This document shows, in pieces, positions 1 to 6,983 of a DNA stretch of 41,210 nt. Made by a program: the position numbers and the translations under genes. The DNA comes from JAVBMP01 sp031552195 (GTDB lineage: Bacteria > Desulfobacterota > Desulfovibrionia > Desulfovibrionales > Desulfovibrionaceae). How positions within the stretch are numbered: the stretch's first letter is position 1; each line of letters starts with the position of its first letter. Below the pieces are notes generated by a model, which worked only from the letters and a program-made list of their open reading frames with translations, was not told where the DNA came from and did not search any database. Location: contig JAVBMT010000008.1 in assembly GCA_031552195.1 (NCBI GenBank), positions 1 to 41,210 of the forward strand, in the 5' to 3' direction.

Positions 1-43
1 AGTAGAAATCAATACCCCCGGATGCACTCCTATGGACATGAAA

Positions 44-83
44 GAAGGCCAAAACCCTTTGTTTTCAAGGTGTTTTGGCCTTC
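44..83 (-). terminator. hairpin terminator of ssrA
   Basis: A 12-bp perfect inverted repeat (44-55 with 72-83) lies 24 nt beyond the tmRNA CCA end. The 16-nt loop can itself form a 4-bp stem. On the minus strand the stem is followed by a short weak T run (TTTC). An 8-bp direct repeat CTATGGAC (30-37 and 93-100) brackets the hairpin. Confidence 0.6.
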
Positions 84-107
84 AGTGTCCTGCTATGGAC
101 TTTAATT

Positions 108-466
108 TGGTGGAGGCGGCGGGAATCGAACCCGCGTCCGAAAGAAATCCGCGCATAACGTCTACGGGCGTAGACCGGGAATGTCATCTCGCATCAGGGG
201 TCGCCCCCGGACGGGGCATCCTTCTGCCAGCCCGCCTTTAGGTTCTCGCGCTCGCCACGGCAGGCATTTTTGAGCGCCAGCCTGATAAAGTTGGCCATTG
301 CAAAAGCTTATCAGGCGTGGGCTAATGCAATGGCGCGGCTTAATTAAGCCGCGAGAGCGTATTCGTAATTGTTGCCAATTACTTCTGTTGCCGCTTTTTA
401 CGAGGCCAGCGGCGCCTCGGCCCGCAATTATGGTTTCATTCGCTCCGTCGAAACCAGTGCGCCCCC
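108..466 (-). ncRNA. ssrA: transfer-messenger RNA (tmRNA)
   Basis: This RNA rescues stalled ribosomes and tags the unfinished protein for proteolysis, working with SmpB. Read on the minus strand it begins GGGGGCG and ends with a T-arm-like segment and CCA. The first seven bases pair with CGCCTCC before the discriminator A and CCA, giving a 7-bp tRNA-like acceptor stem with one G-U pair. The tag frame runs from 376 down to 347 and reads GNNYEYALAA, followed by a TAA stop at 346-344. The Ala-Ala end is the usual degradation signal. The length of 359 nt is typical for a one-piece tmRNA. The 5' end lies about 13-14 nt below the predicted transcription start, as expected if RNase P trims it. Confidence 0.96.
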
Positions 467-485
467 ATTTGAGGTTTACTTTGAA

Positions 486-513
486 AGTATAAGCTTAATT
501 TAAAAAAAGGCAA
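486..513 (-). promoter_or_regulatory. sigma70-type promoter of ssrA
   Basis: On the minus strand there is a -35 hexamer TTGCCT (513-508), a 16-nt spacer and a -10 hexamer TATACT (491-486). This places transcription start near 479, just upstream of the mature tmRNA 5' end at 466. Confidence 0.7.
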
Positions 514-670
514 GCCGCGGGGTGAGAAGGTGCAGGAATAAATATTGTGCTGTTTTTCACAACATTGCGTTTCCTTGCTTGTTCTTATCCGGATTTGGGG
601 GTATTTAGCAATGAAAGGCAACGCCGCCGCCGTCTTGAGCGGGCCGGCCATTCTGAAGCGCGTAAATGCC

Positions 671-699
671 TTGACAAACATGGGAATGGTGTTTACAAA
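671..699 (+). promoter_or_regulatory. sigma70-type promoter of the redox operon
   Basis: A perfect -35 TTGACA (671-676), a 17-nt spacer and a -10 TACAAA (694-699, four of six consensus bases) lie about 90 nt upstream of the first gene. The -10 overlaps a perfect palindrome at 695-708, which suggests that a dimeric regulator controls this promoter. Confidence 0.55.
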
Positions 700-708
700 A
701 CGTTTTGT
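695..708. promoter_or_regulatory. 14-bp perfect palindrome, candidate operator
   Basis: ACAAAACGTTTTGT reads the same on both strands and overlaps the -10 element and the predicted start site. A regulator bound here would block RNA polymerase. It does not match the FNR (TTGAT-N4-ATCAA) or Rex consensus as I know them, so the regulator is not identified. Confidence 0.45.
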
Positions 709-790
709 GATAATGTGGTCTTGTGCCGTATTCGCACCTTTCAGCAAGCTTGTGTCTTAAGGCACAACAACGGGTTTTGGAGAGTGATTT

Positions 791-1075
791 ATGGCTACGC
801 AGAGAATAGAGATCGGACTTTGGGATGATGATATAGAGCGCGTAAAGCGTATGCACTCGCTTCTTGAAAAAGTTTTGCGTAATATGCGCATACCGGCTTA
901 CGTCTGTACCAATTGCGAGCCGCCGCAATTAGGCCGCTCCAATCTGTTCGGAAGATTTCCCGTGCTGGAAATAAACGGCGACTATTGGTCGCGCCGTCCG
1001 GGCGTGGATTTTACGGAAGAGCAACTTGAAGAACTTTTTAATCGTCTCTTGAGTTCAGGATCGCTCACATCGTAA
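791..1075 (+). CDS. small CxxC protein with a possible thioredoxin-like fold
   Basis: I do not recognise this 94-aa family with certainty. The order looks thioredoxin-like: a strand near residues 5-10, a long amphipathic helix (about 12-33), a strand leading into VCTNCE (a CxxC pair near residues 39-42), then FPVLEING, which resembles the cis-proline strand of thioredoxin-fold proteins, and a final helix. The CxxC sits after the second strand rather than at the start of the first helix, so it is not a canonical thioredoxin site. It may bind metal or exchange disulfides. It is the first gene after the promoter at 671-699, has a good ribosome binding site (GGAGAG), and is followed 77 nt later by a thioredoxin gene, so a redox role is inferred from context. 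Confidence 0.75.
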   Translation: MATQRIEIGLWDDDIERVKRMHSLLEKVLRNMRIPAYVCTNCEPPQLGRSNLFGRFPVLEINGDYWSRRPGVDFTEEQLEELFNRLLSSGSLTS

Positions 1076-1152
1076 TTTTAGGCTGTTGGGCGTAATGACG
1101 ACGCCGCTGTTTACAAATTGCCAACCCCAGACATCTTTAACAAGGAGCAACC

Positions 1153-1461
1153 ATGTTTACGGAACTTACCAATGAAAATTATCAGGACCTGATTGCGAAA
1201 ACTGAAGCCGGAGTCATCCTGTGCAAGAAAAAACTTTGCCCGCATTGCAAAAATATGGGCGTTGTCGTTGAAAAATTTTCCGCGATGGTCAGCGGCCTCA
1301 GCTTTTTCAGCATCGACAGCCAGGAACAGACTGACGCCTTGGCCGGCGTTGGCGCTGAACGTGTCCCTACCGTCTGCATCATCAAAAACGGCAAAATCAA
1401 AGCCGTCAAATCCGGTCTTATGAACCCCCGTGAACTGGAAGCGTTGTATAAAAACGCCTAG
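1153..1461 (+). CDS. atypical thioredoxin with CPHC active site
   Basis: This 102-aa single-domain thioredoxin would reduce disulfides in the cytoplasm. The active site is CPHC in the context KKLCPHCKNM, instead of the usual WCGPC. The tryptophan before the motif is missing. The cis-proline is seen in ERVPTVCII, and the remaining strand-helix order is that of a thioredoxin. The start ATG follows AAGGAG with ideal spacing. The next gene encodes a thioredoxin-reductase-like flavoprotein. A CPHC thioredoxin paired with an unusual reductase is known from Desulfovibrio vulgaris (the Trx3/TR3 type), and this pair looks like the same system. Its physiological substrate cannot be read from the sequence. 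Confidence 0.9.
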   Translation: MFTELTNENYQDLIAKTEAGVILCKKKLCPHCKNMGVVVEKFSAMVSGLSFFSIDSQEQTDALAGVGAERVPTVCIIKNGKIKAVKSGLMNPRELEALYKNA

Positions 1462-1478
1462 TTTTGGCGACCTTTTGG

Positions 1479-1519
1479 CTTGCCGGGCTTTGCTTGCTCC
1501 AAGCGGCTTGCCCGGCAAG
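1479..1519 (+). terminator. hairpin between thioredoxin and reductase genes
   Basis: A 10-bp perfect inverted repeat (CTTGCCGGGC at 1479-1488 with its complement at 1510-1519) follows the thioredoxin stop by 17 nt. There is no strong T run after it, so it is more likely a partial terminator or an mRNA-stabilising stem than a full stop. Confidence 0.4.
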
Positions 1520-1704
1520 AAGTCTTAACGGGTAGTGCATGCTTGCCCGCGTGGCTGGGTTCCGGAGTAGGCGCTTTTTCACGATGAAGCGCATTTTCAG
1601 TGTTGTGCAGGTTTCAGCCTGAAATTCTCCGCTGGCGCATGGCGAGCTGAAATATTTTTGCTTATGTGAACGCTCAACTTACTCCAACGCAAGGGTGTAT
1701 ACCG

Positions 1705-2622
1705 ATGGAAACTAAAAAATTTGATGTTCTTATTCTCGGCGGCGGCATGGCTGGTATGACTGCGGCTATTTATACCGCAAAGGCCAACTACAAATGCGCC
1801 ATATTGGAAACCAACATCACCGGCGGTTTGGCCAACTCCACCTATACCGTTGAAAATTTTCCCGGCTTTATTGAGGTGCACGGTATGGACCTGATGCAGA
1901 AAGTCCGCGATCAGGTCAACCACCTCGGCGTTCATGTGGAAGAAGCGTGCGGCATTGAAAAGCTTGATATTACCGGAGATGTTAAAACAGTACATACTTC
2001 CGAAGGCGTTTTCACCGGCCGGGCCATAATTCTCGCCACGGGCCGCGAACCTTTGCCGCTTGATATCCCCACAGAATCTGAACAGGTTCACTACTGCGCT
2101 ATCTGCGACGGTCCTCCCTACAAAAACAAGCGCATTCTGCTGGTCGGCGGCGGCAACAGCTCTTTTGACGAAGGCCTGTACCTGAAACAGCTCGGCGTCA
2201 GCGAAATCAGCATCATAGAAATAATGGACCGCTTTTTCGCCGCGCAAAGCACTCAGGACAAACTGCTCTCCATGCCAGGAGTTACAGGCTACAAAAGCAC
2301 CCGTTGCGTTGACGTCAAGCTCAACGACAAGGGCCGCCTTTGCGGGGCAGTTCTTGAAGACACCCAGACCAAAGAACGCCGCGAACTGGAATGCGACGGC
2401 GTGTTCGTGTTCTTGGGCCAGCGTCCGCAGACCAGCATGTTCAAGGACCTGATCACGCTTGATAAAAACGGCTACGTTGAAGCCAACGAAAGCATGGAAA
2501 CCAACATCAAGGGCGTGTTCTCCGCCGGCGACGTCAACCGCAAGGCTTTCCGCCAGCTGACCACCGCCGCCGCTGACGGCACCATTGCCGCCCTTATGGT
2601 TGACCGTTACCTGCGCTCCTAG
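1705..2622 (+). CDS. atypical thioredoxin reductase-like flavoprotein
   Basis: The 305-aa protein has the two-domain fold of low-molecular-weight thioredoxin reductases: an FAD-binding GGGMAG near residues 12-17, a redox motif C131-A-I-C134-D-G, a second Rossmann motif GGGNSS near 148-153, and a C-terminal FAD site ending in SAGDVN. The NADPH 2'-phosphate motif HRRxxxR of normal enzymes is replaced by EIMDRFF (in IIEIMDRFFAAQ), so the basic residues are gone and NADPH is unlikely to be the donor. Such an enzyme is known in Desulfovibrio vulgaris. I chose the ATG at 1705 because AAGGG lies 9 nt upstream. An in-frame GTG at 1666 would add 13 residues but lacks a ribosome binding site. It presumably reduces the CPHC thioredoxin encoded just upstream. 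Confidence 0.9.
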   Translation: METKKFDVLILGGGMAGMTAAIYTAKANYKCAILETNITGGLANSTYTVENFPGFIEVHGMDLMQKVRDQVNHLGVHVEEACGIEKLDITGDVKTVHTSEGVFTGRAIILATGREPLPLDIPTESEQVHYCAICDGPPYKNKRILLVGGGNSSFDEGLYLKQLGVSEISIIEIMDRFFAAQSTQDKLLSMPGVTGYKSTRCVDVKLNDKGRLCGAVLEDTQTKERRELECDGVFVFLGQRPQTSMFKDLITLDKNGYVEANESMETNIKGVFSAGDVNRKAFRQLTTAAADGTIAALMVDRYLRS

Positions 2623-2643
2623 TTTTTTTTGCAATTTCAGACG

Positions 2644-2674
2644 GCCCGGCAGATTAATCTGCCGGGCTTTTTTT
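2644..2674 (+). terminator. intrinsic terminator of the redox operon
   Basis: A 10-bp GC-rich stem (GCCCGGCAGA at 2644-2653 with 2658-2667) with a 4-nt TTAA loop is followed directly by seven T residues. This is a textbook rho-independent terminator 21 nt after the reductase stop. Confidence 0.92.
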
Positions 2675-3128
2675 GTTTGTTATTATAACGGCCGGAAATC
2701 ATGCCTTGTTTCATGCCGTAAAACTCTTTTTAAAAAAACATTATAGTGCTATTGGTCTTCACGGCGAGCAGAACGATTCAGCTCTTGCGGCGGTTTTGTT
2801 TCAGGCTTGCCTATCCGGCTGCCGGAAAGTGCGCGGAAATCGGCTGTATCGGCCTGGCCTGTTCTGACGTTTCATGCCTGCAATATTTTTGGCGGGAGCG
2901 CCGCAAACGTTTGCCGGAGAGCCGCTCGGCGCGCCATGGTTTACCTTTCATGCTTGGCGCAAGTGAGAACCCGCTTTTTTTATCTTCCGGAAGTAATAAA
3001 ATGCACCGTTCCAAAACTAGTTGTTTCAGGGGCCCGGCCAGCACCCCGCAAGCCACGCCGCGCTGCGCGCGTTTCAGTATCTGCCGAGCGCCGTTATTTT
3101 CCGGAGTTGAAATATTCGGAGGCCTGTG
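2675..3128. other. 454-nt region without a convincing gene upstream of pbpC
   Basis: Several overlapping open frames exist on both strands, but none has a good start or recognisable protein character. They are rich in Arg, Ser, Pro and Cys, typical of wrong-frame reading in GC-rich DNA. The region could be a decayed gene. The only clear signal is GGAGG at 3118-3122, six nt before the pbpC start. Confidence 0.5.
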
Positions 3129-5495
3129 ATGACGTTACGCCGTACAGCGGCGTTTTTAGGCGGCTTGTTGCTTTGCGTTCTGCTCGCGGGCGGACTTTGG
3201 GCTGTTTTGATCCCAAAGCCTTCGTTGCTGGACGGCGTTCCCTTTTCGCCGCAGGTTTTTGATCGCAACGGGCGTCTTTTGCGCCTTGGCCTCAGCGCGG
3301 ATGACAAATATCGCGTGTTCGTGCCCCTGAAGGAAATCGCTCAGGAAATGTCCGAAGCGGCCATTTTATACGAAGACAAGCGTTTTTACCGGCACAGCGG
3401 CGTTGACTTCGCGGCTTTGCTGCGTTCTTTTTACAGCAGTTACCTGGGGGGCGGGCGCCGTATGGGCGGCTCGACCATCAGCATGCAAACCGCCCGTTTG
3501 CGCTACGGCATAGACAGCAGCAGCATTTGGGGAAAACTGCGGCAGATCGAGCGCGCGTTCGCGCTGGAATTGCATTATTCGAAAGAAGAAATCCTTGAAG
3601 CCTACCTCAACCTGGCGCCATACGGCGGGAATATTGAAGGTTGCGGCGCGGCGGCTCGCGTTTATTTCCACAAGGAAGCCTCAGCCCTTAACCTGGCTGA
3701 GTGCCTCGCCCTGGCCAGCGTGCCGCAAAACCCGGCCCGGCGTAATCCATTGGCCTTGCAAAACGACAGTCTGGCCTTGCATGAAGCCCGGAAGCGCATG
3801 TTCGAAATATGGCTGTCAGCGCACCCGGAAGACGAAATCCAGCGTTTTTTGATTCAGTCTCCCCTGGCGGTTTACAGCCAGAAAGATCTGCCTTTCAGCG
3901 CGCCTCATGTGAGCGCCGAAGCGATTTCCTCCTTTGAAGCCGACCCCGCGCGCCATAACTCCTTGATTCGAACGACTATAGACAGCGGCATGCAGGATTT
4001 GCTTGAAAAACATCTGGATGATTTCGTGCGGCGCAACCGGGCGGACGGCATAAAAAATTTGGGCGCGCTGCTGCTGCACTGGCCGAGCATGGAAATTTAC
4101 GCCTTGGCCGGTTCAGCTGATTTTCACGACCGGGAAATAAGCGGCCAGATAGACGGAACAGGAGCCAGGCGTTCGCCCGGTTCCACGGTGAAACCGTTCA
4201 TTTACGCCCTGGCTTTCGATCAGGGGCTTATTCATCCTAAAACCGTGCTTTACGACACGCCGCGCAGCTTTGCCGGTTATGACCCGGAAAATGCGGATTT
4301 TCTTTTCAAAGGCCCTTTAAGCGCAAGCGCGGCATTGGCCTTAAGCCGCAACATTCCAGCGATTCAGTTGGCTAATCAGCTCAAAAAACCTGACCTTTAT
4401 TCTTTTTTGCAGGAAACCGGAGCCATGCTGCCATATACCCGCGAACATTACGGCCTATCGCTGGTGCTTGGGGGGGCGGAACTTTCCATGCGGCATTTGG
4501 CGGCTCTTTATGCCATGCTGCCGAACAAAGGCCTTTTCAGGGAGCCGAAACTTTATTCCCGCCAGGCCGGCAAGCGGGATGGGCGCCGTTTTTTTTCGGC
4601 GGAAGCGGCCATGCTCACGCTTGAGGCCATTAAAGACAACCCAACCGTGCAGCGGGTGCGTTTTCTGGGGCAAAGAAGCGACAAGCTGCCGCTTTACTGG
4701 AAAACCGGAACTTCAAACGGCCTGCGCGACGCGTGGACTTGCGGCATCTTCGGCCCTTACGTGCTGGTGATCTGGATAGGCAACTTCGATAATACCCCAA
4801 ACCCTTCCCTGGTGGGGGCCAGCGCGGCCGCGCCGCTTTTCCTGGATATAGCCGGAGCCCTGGAGGGCAGAGAGAAAATGGCGGACTTGCCGCGCAAGGG
4901 GCGTGAACATTTGAACCTGATCAAAGTGCCGGTGTGTGAATCGACCGGCGACCTTGATACGAGCCTGTGCGCTGAAGTTTCAGAAACATGGTTCATTCCC
5001 GGCGTTTCTCCGATTGCGGACTCCGGCGTTTACCGCTCCATCCTTATTGACAAACATACGGGGTTGCGGGCTTGCATTGAGGAACCAGGCAAGACGGAAA
5101 GGAAAATCTGGGAATTCTGGCCGACCGACCTGCAACACGGCTTTCGCCTGGCCGGGGTGGCCAAGGCGCCGCCGCCCCCCTTTCTTCCTTCCTGCGCGAA
5201 GGAACAAGGGCTAGGCGGATCTTTGGGCATGAAGCCGGAAATAGTCACGCCGAAGGCCGGGGTGGTCTATCAGCACAGCGTTTCAAACCCGAAAGGAAGC
5301 GTAATTCCCCTTACCGCGCGCGGAGACGCGGACGTCACCGAATTTTTCTGGTTCTCAGGCAATACTTTTATCGGGCGCGCGAAAATCAATGAATCCGTAT
5401 TATGGCGTCCCGGCGGCGGAAATCATCCCTTGCAGGTCATGGACAACCTCGGGCGTTCCAGCGTGCGCGCGGTGCGGGTGGAGAGCAGGGAATGA
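3129..5495 (+). CDS. pbpC: penicillin-binding protein 1C (bifunctional peptidoglycan synthase)
   Basis: This 788-aa membrane-anchored enzyme would polymerise lipid II and crosslink peptidoglycan in the periplasm. An N-terminal signal anchor spans about residues 6-28. The GT51 glycosyltransferase follows, with EDKRFYRHSG (about 82-91, catalytic Glu) and GGSTISMQ (about 113-120). The transpeptidase has SPGSTVK, with the serine near residue 351, an SRN motif, and KTGTS near residue 525. The C-terminal 100 residues match the BiPBP_C domain typical of PBP1C. The ATG at 3129 is preferred over the GTG at 3126 because GGAGG lies 6 nt upstream. In many bacteria pbpC sits next to an alpha-2-macroglobulin gene. 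None is present here. All catalytic motifs are intact. Confidence 0.95.
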   Translation: MTLRRTAAFLGGLLLCVLLAGGLWAVLIPKPSLLDGVPFSPQVFDRNGRLLRLGLSADDKYRVFVPLKEIAQEMSEAAILYEDKRFYRHSGVDFAALLRSFYSSYLGGGRRMGGSTISMQTARLRYGIDSSSIWGKLRQIERAFALELHYSKEEILEAYLNLAPYGGNIEGCGAAARVYFHKEASALNLAECLALASVPQNPARRNPLALQNDSLALHEARKRMFEIWLSAHPEDEIQRFLIQSPLAVYSQKDLPFSAPHVSAEAISSFEADPARHNSLIRTTIDSGMQDLLEKHLDDFVRRNRADGIKNLGALLLHWPSMEIYALAGSADFHDREISGQIDGTGARRSPGSTVKPFIYALAFDQGLIHPKTVLYDTPRSFAGYDPENADFLFKGPLSASAALALSRNIPAIQLANQLKKPDLYSFLQETGAMLPYTREHYGLSLVLGGAELSMRHLAALYAMLPNKGLFREPKLYSRQAGKRDGRRFFSAEAAMLTLEAIKDNPTVQRVRFLGQRSDKLPLYWKTGTSNGLRDAWTCGIFGPYVLVIWIGNFDNTPNPSLVGASAAAPLFLDIAGALEGREKMADLPRKGREHLNLIKVPVCESTGDLDTSLCAEVSETWFIPGVSPIADSGVYRSILIDKHTGLRACIEEPGKTERKIWEFWPTDLQHGFRLAGVAKAPPPPFLPSCAKEQGLGGSLGMKPEIVTPKAGVVYQHSVSNPKGSVIPLTARGDADVTEFFWFSGNTFIGRAKINESVLWRPGGGNHPLQVMDNLGRSSVRAVRVESRE

Positions 5496-5653
5496 ACGCT
5501 TTGCCGCGAGTTGCCAAGGCTACGTTGGCCTTGCTTTTATTTAAGAGAGGGGCTAAAATAATTGCCTTAGAGCGTCTTTCGAAATGGTGAAGTCTTGCTG
5601 CACCTATCCGGCGTTTTAAAGTGTAGTGTCCTGTTGTTGACCCCCTACTACCT

Positions 5654-5659
5654 TATAAT
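5654..5659 (+). promoter_or_regulatory. possible -10 element upstream of the O-antigen ligase-like gene
   Basis: A perfect TATAAT lies 16 nt before the preferred ATG at 5676. TTG-containing -35 candidates lie 11-14 nt upstream, too close for normal spacing. If this is a real promoter, the transcript has a very short leader and the upstream TTG start at 5595 could not be used from it. Confidence 0.3.
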
Positions 5660-5675
5660 CGTCTTCCTGAACACT

Positions 5676-6893
5676 ATGGCAGAACTGCAAAACGCCGCGC
5701 GGCGTTTTTACGTGCGCAATGAAATTTTTTTTACAGGCGGCTACGCAATTTTGTGGGCCGCTTTGTGGTTTTTTCTGGCTCTGAATCTTTTGGGGCAGGC
5801 TTCAAAAAATATACTGCTGGCATACTCGATACTGATAGTTTACCTGAACGGACGTTGGCGCGATCTGCTTGGCTCAAAGCCGTTGTGGGCGTTGGGGCTT
5901 TTTTGCCTAGCCGGGGCGTTGTCCACATACCTGTCTGATATCCCGAAAGTTGGAAGCGCCTATACCAAAGATTTTTTCTTTTTTGCCTGCATAGGTTTCG
6001 CCGCCGCATGCGTTTTGGGCTGGAAGGCGTTATCACTGACGCTTGCAGGGGGGATGGGAGGGCTTTTCATTTCAGTCGCCCTGGCCATAAGCGGTTTTAT
6101 CCCGCAGGAAAGAGTTTGGCATGCCGGCGTGCGTTTGAAACTGCTTTTTGATCACCCGAACAACTTGGGTTTATTTTGCGCCTTGATGATTTGCTGCGCG
6201 ATTTATCTCCTGTTCAAGCGCAAGGCTTGGGGCGGCTTTGTTTTTAACCTGGGGTTGATAGCCGTTGCCTCCGTGCCGCTGTTCATGGCGGTTTCGCGTG
6301 GCTCTCTTATCGCCTGTCTTGTGACGGTCTTCGCTATATGCGTTTTTCATCTGCGTTCACGTTGGCGTTTGTATATAACCTTGGGAGCCGCCCTGGTTCT
6401 GGCCGGAATTGTGGTTTTATGGCAGGCGCGTCCGCCGCAACTCGAGAACATGTTCAGCAGCTCTTCGGTGTACACGCGTTTCGTCATATGGGAAGCGGCG
6501 CTTGACAGTTACAGGCAGAAGCCTGTTTTCGGAAACGGCATGCGCAGCTTTCGGCCGATTTATGAGCAGTACATTGAACGTAACCATGAAGACCTGCAGG
6601 GGCGTTATGAAGAGATGGACGAAACGGCGGGCACCCCGCACAATATATTTTTAAGCGTGGCCTCGGAAATGGGGAGCGTGGGGTTGGCCTTTTTCGCGGT
6701 TTTTCTCGTTCTTTCGGGCGTATCGGCCTTCAGGGCCGCGGCTCCGTATAATTTTTTCGCGCCCATTCTTATATTTTTCATTGTTTTTGGCCTGAATCAG
6801 TCTTGGTATGTGGACCCGGTTGAGCGATGTTTCTTTTTCACCTTTTTCGGTTTTTTACTAGGGGGTGAAGGCAAGAGGCGTTCTTCCGCCTGA
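5676..6893 (+). CDS. O-antigen ligase / Wzy-type polytopic membrane protein
   Basis: The 405-aa protein is very hydrophobic with about ten membrane segments. It carries the Wzy_C family pattern: SRGSL near residue 206 after a membrane helix, a large periplasmic loop with YTRFVIWEAA and several charged residues, then PHNIFLS near residue 320 and an EMGSVGLAFF helix. Members either ligate O-antigen to lipid A-core (WaaL) or polymerise O-units, and the sequence alone does not separate these. The next gene is an MsbA-type exporter, which supports a role in LPS. The start is uncertain: the ATG at 5676 has only a weak ribosome binding site, and a TTG at 5595 would add 27 hydrophobic residues. Confidence 0.85.
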   Translation: MAELQNAARRFYVRNEIFFTGGYAILWAALWFFLALNLLGQASKNILLAYSILIVYLNGRWRDLLGSKPLWALGLFCLAGALSTYLSDIPKVGSAYTKDFFFFACIGFAAACVLGWKALSLTLAGGMGGLFISVALAISGFIPQERVWHAGVRLKLLFDHPNNLGLFCALMICCAIYLLFKRKAWGGFVFNLGLIAVASVPLFMAVSRGSLIACLVTVFAICVFHLRSRWRLYITLGAALVLAGIVVLWQARPPQLENMFSSSSVYTRFVIWEAALDSYRQKPVFGNGMRSFRPIYEQYIERNHEDLQGRYEEMDETAGTPHNIFLSVASEMGSVGLAFFAVFLVLSGVSAFRAAAPYNFFAPILIFFIVFGLNQSWYVDPVERCFFFTFFGFLLGGEGKRRSSA

Positions 6894-6983
6894 ACGGATT
6901 TTTATTACCGCAAAAGTTGAAGCCGCGGAGCATATCGCCGCGCGCCAATCGGCGTAAGCCCTATAAAGCAGGACAGAAGCGAA

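Larger units (their letters stand above)
467..790. other. 324-nt intergenic region between ssrA and the redox operon
   Basis: The region holds the ssrA promoter on the minus strand and the promoter with palindrome for the 94-aa gene on the plus strand. Small open frames here have no convincing start or protein character. A ribosome binding site GGAGAG at about 779-784 serves the ATG at 791. Confidence 0.6.

Noticed and set aside
32..241. 69-codon open frame at the left end
   Set aside because: It runs through the tmRNA 3' domain. The phrase GIEPASERN seen in it is a common mistranslation of tRNA-like ends.
1597..2634. 345-codon open frame on the minus strand
   Set aside because: It is antisense to the reductase gene and crosses the intergenic region, with no start signal and no protein character.
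2746..3129. 127-codon open frame upstream of pbpC
   Set aside because: The product is rich in Arg, Ser, Cys and Pro without domains, has no ribosome binding site, and overlaps other equally poor frames.
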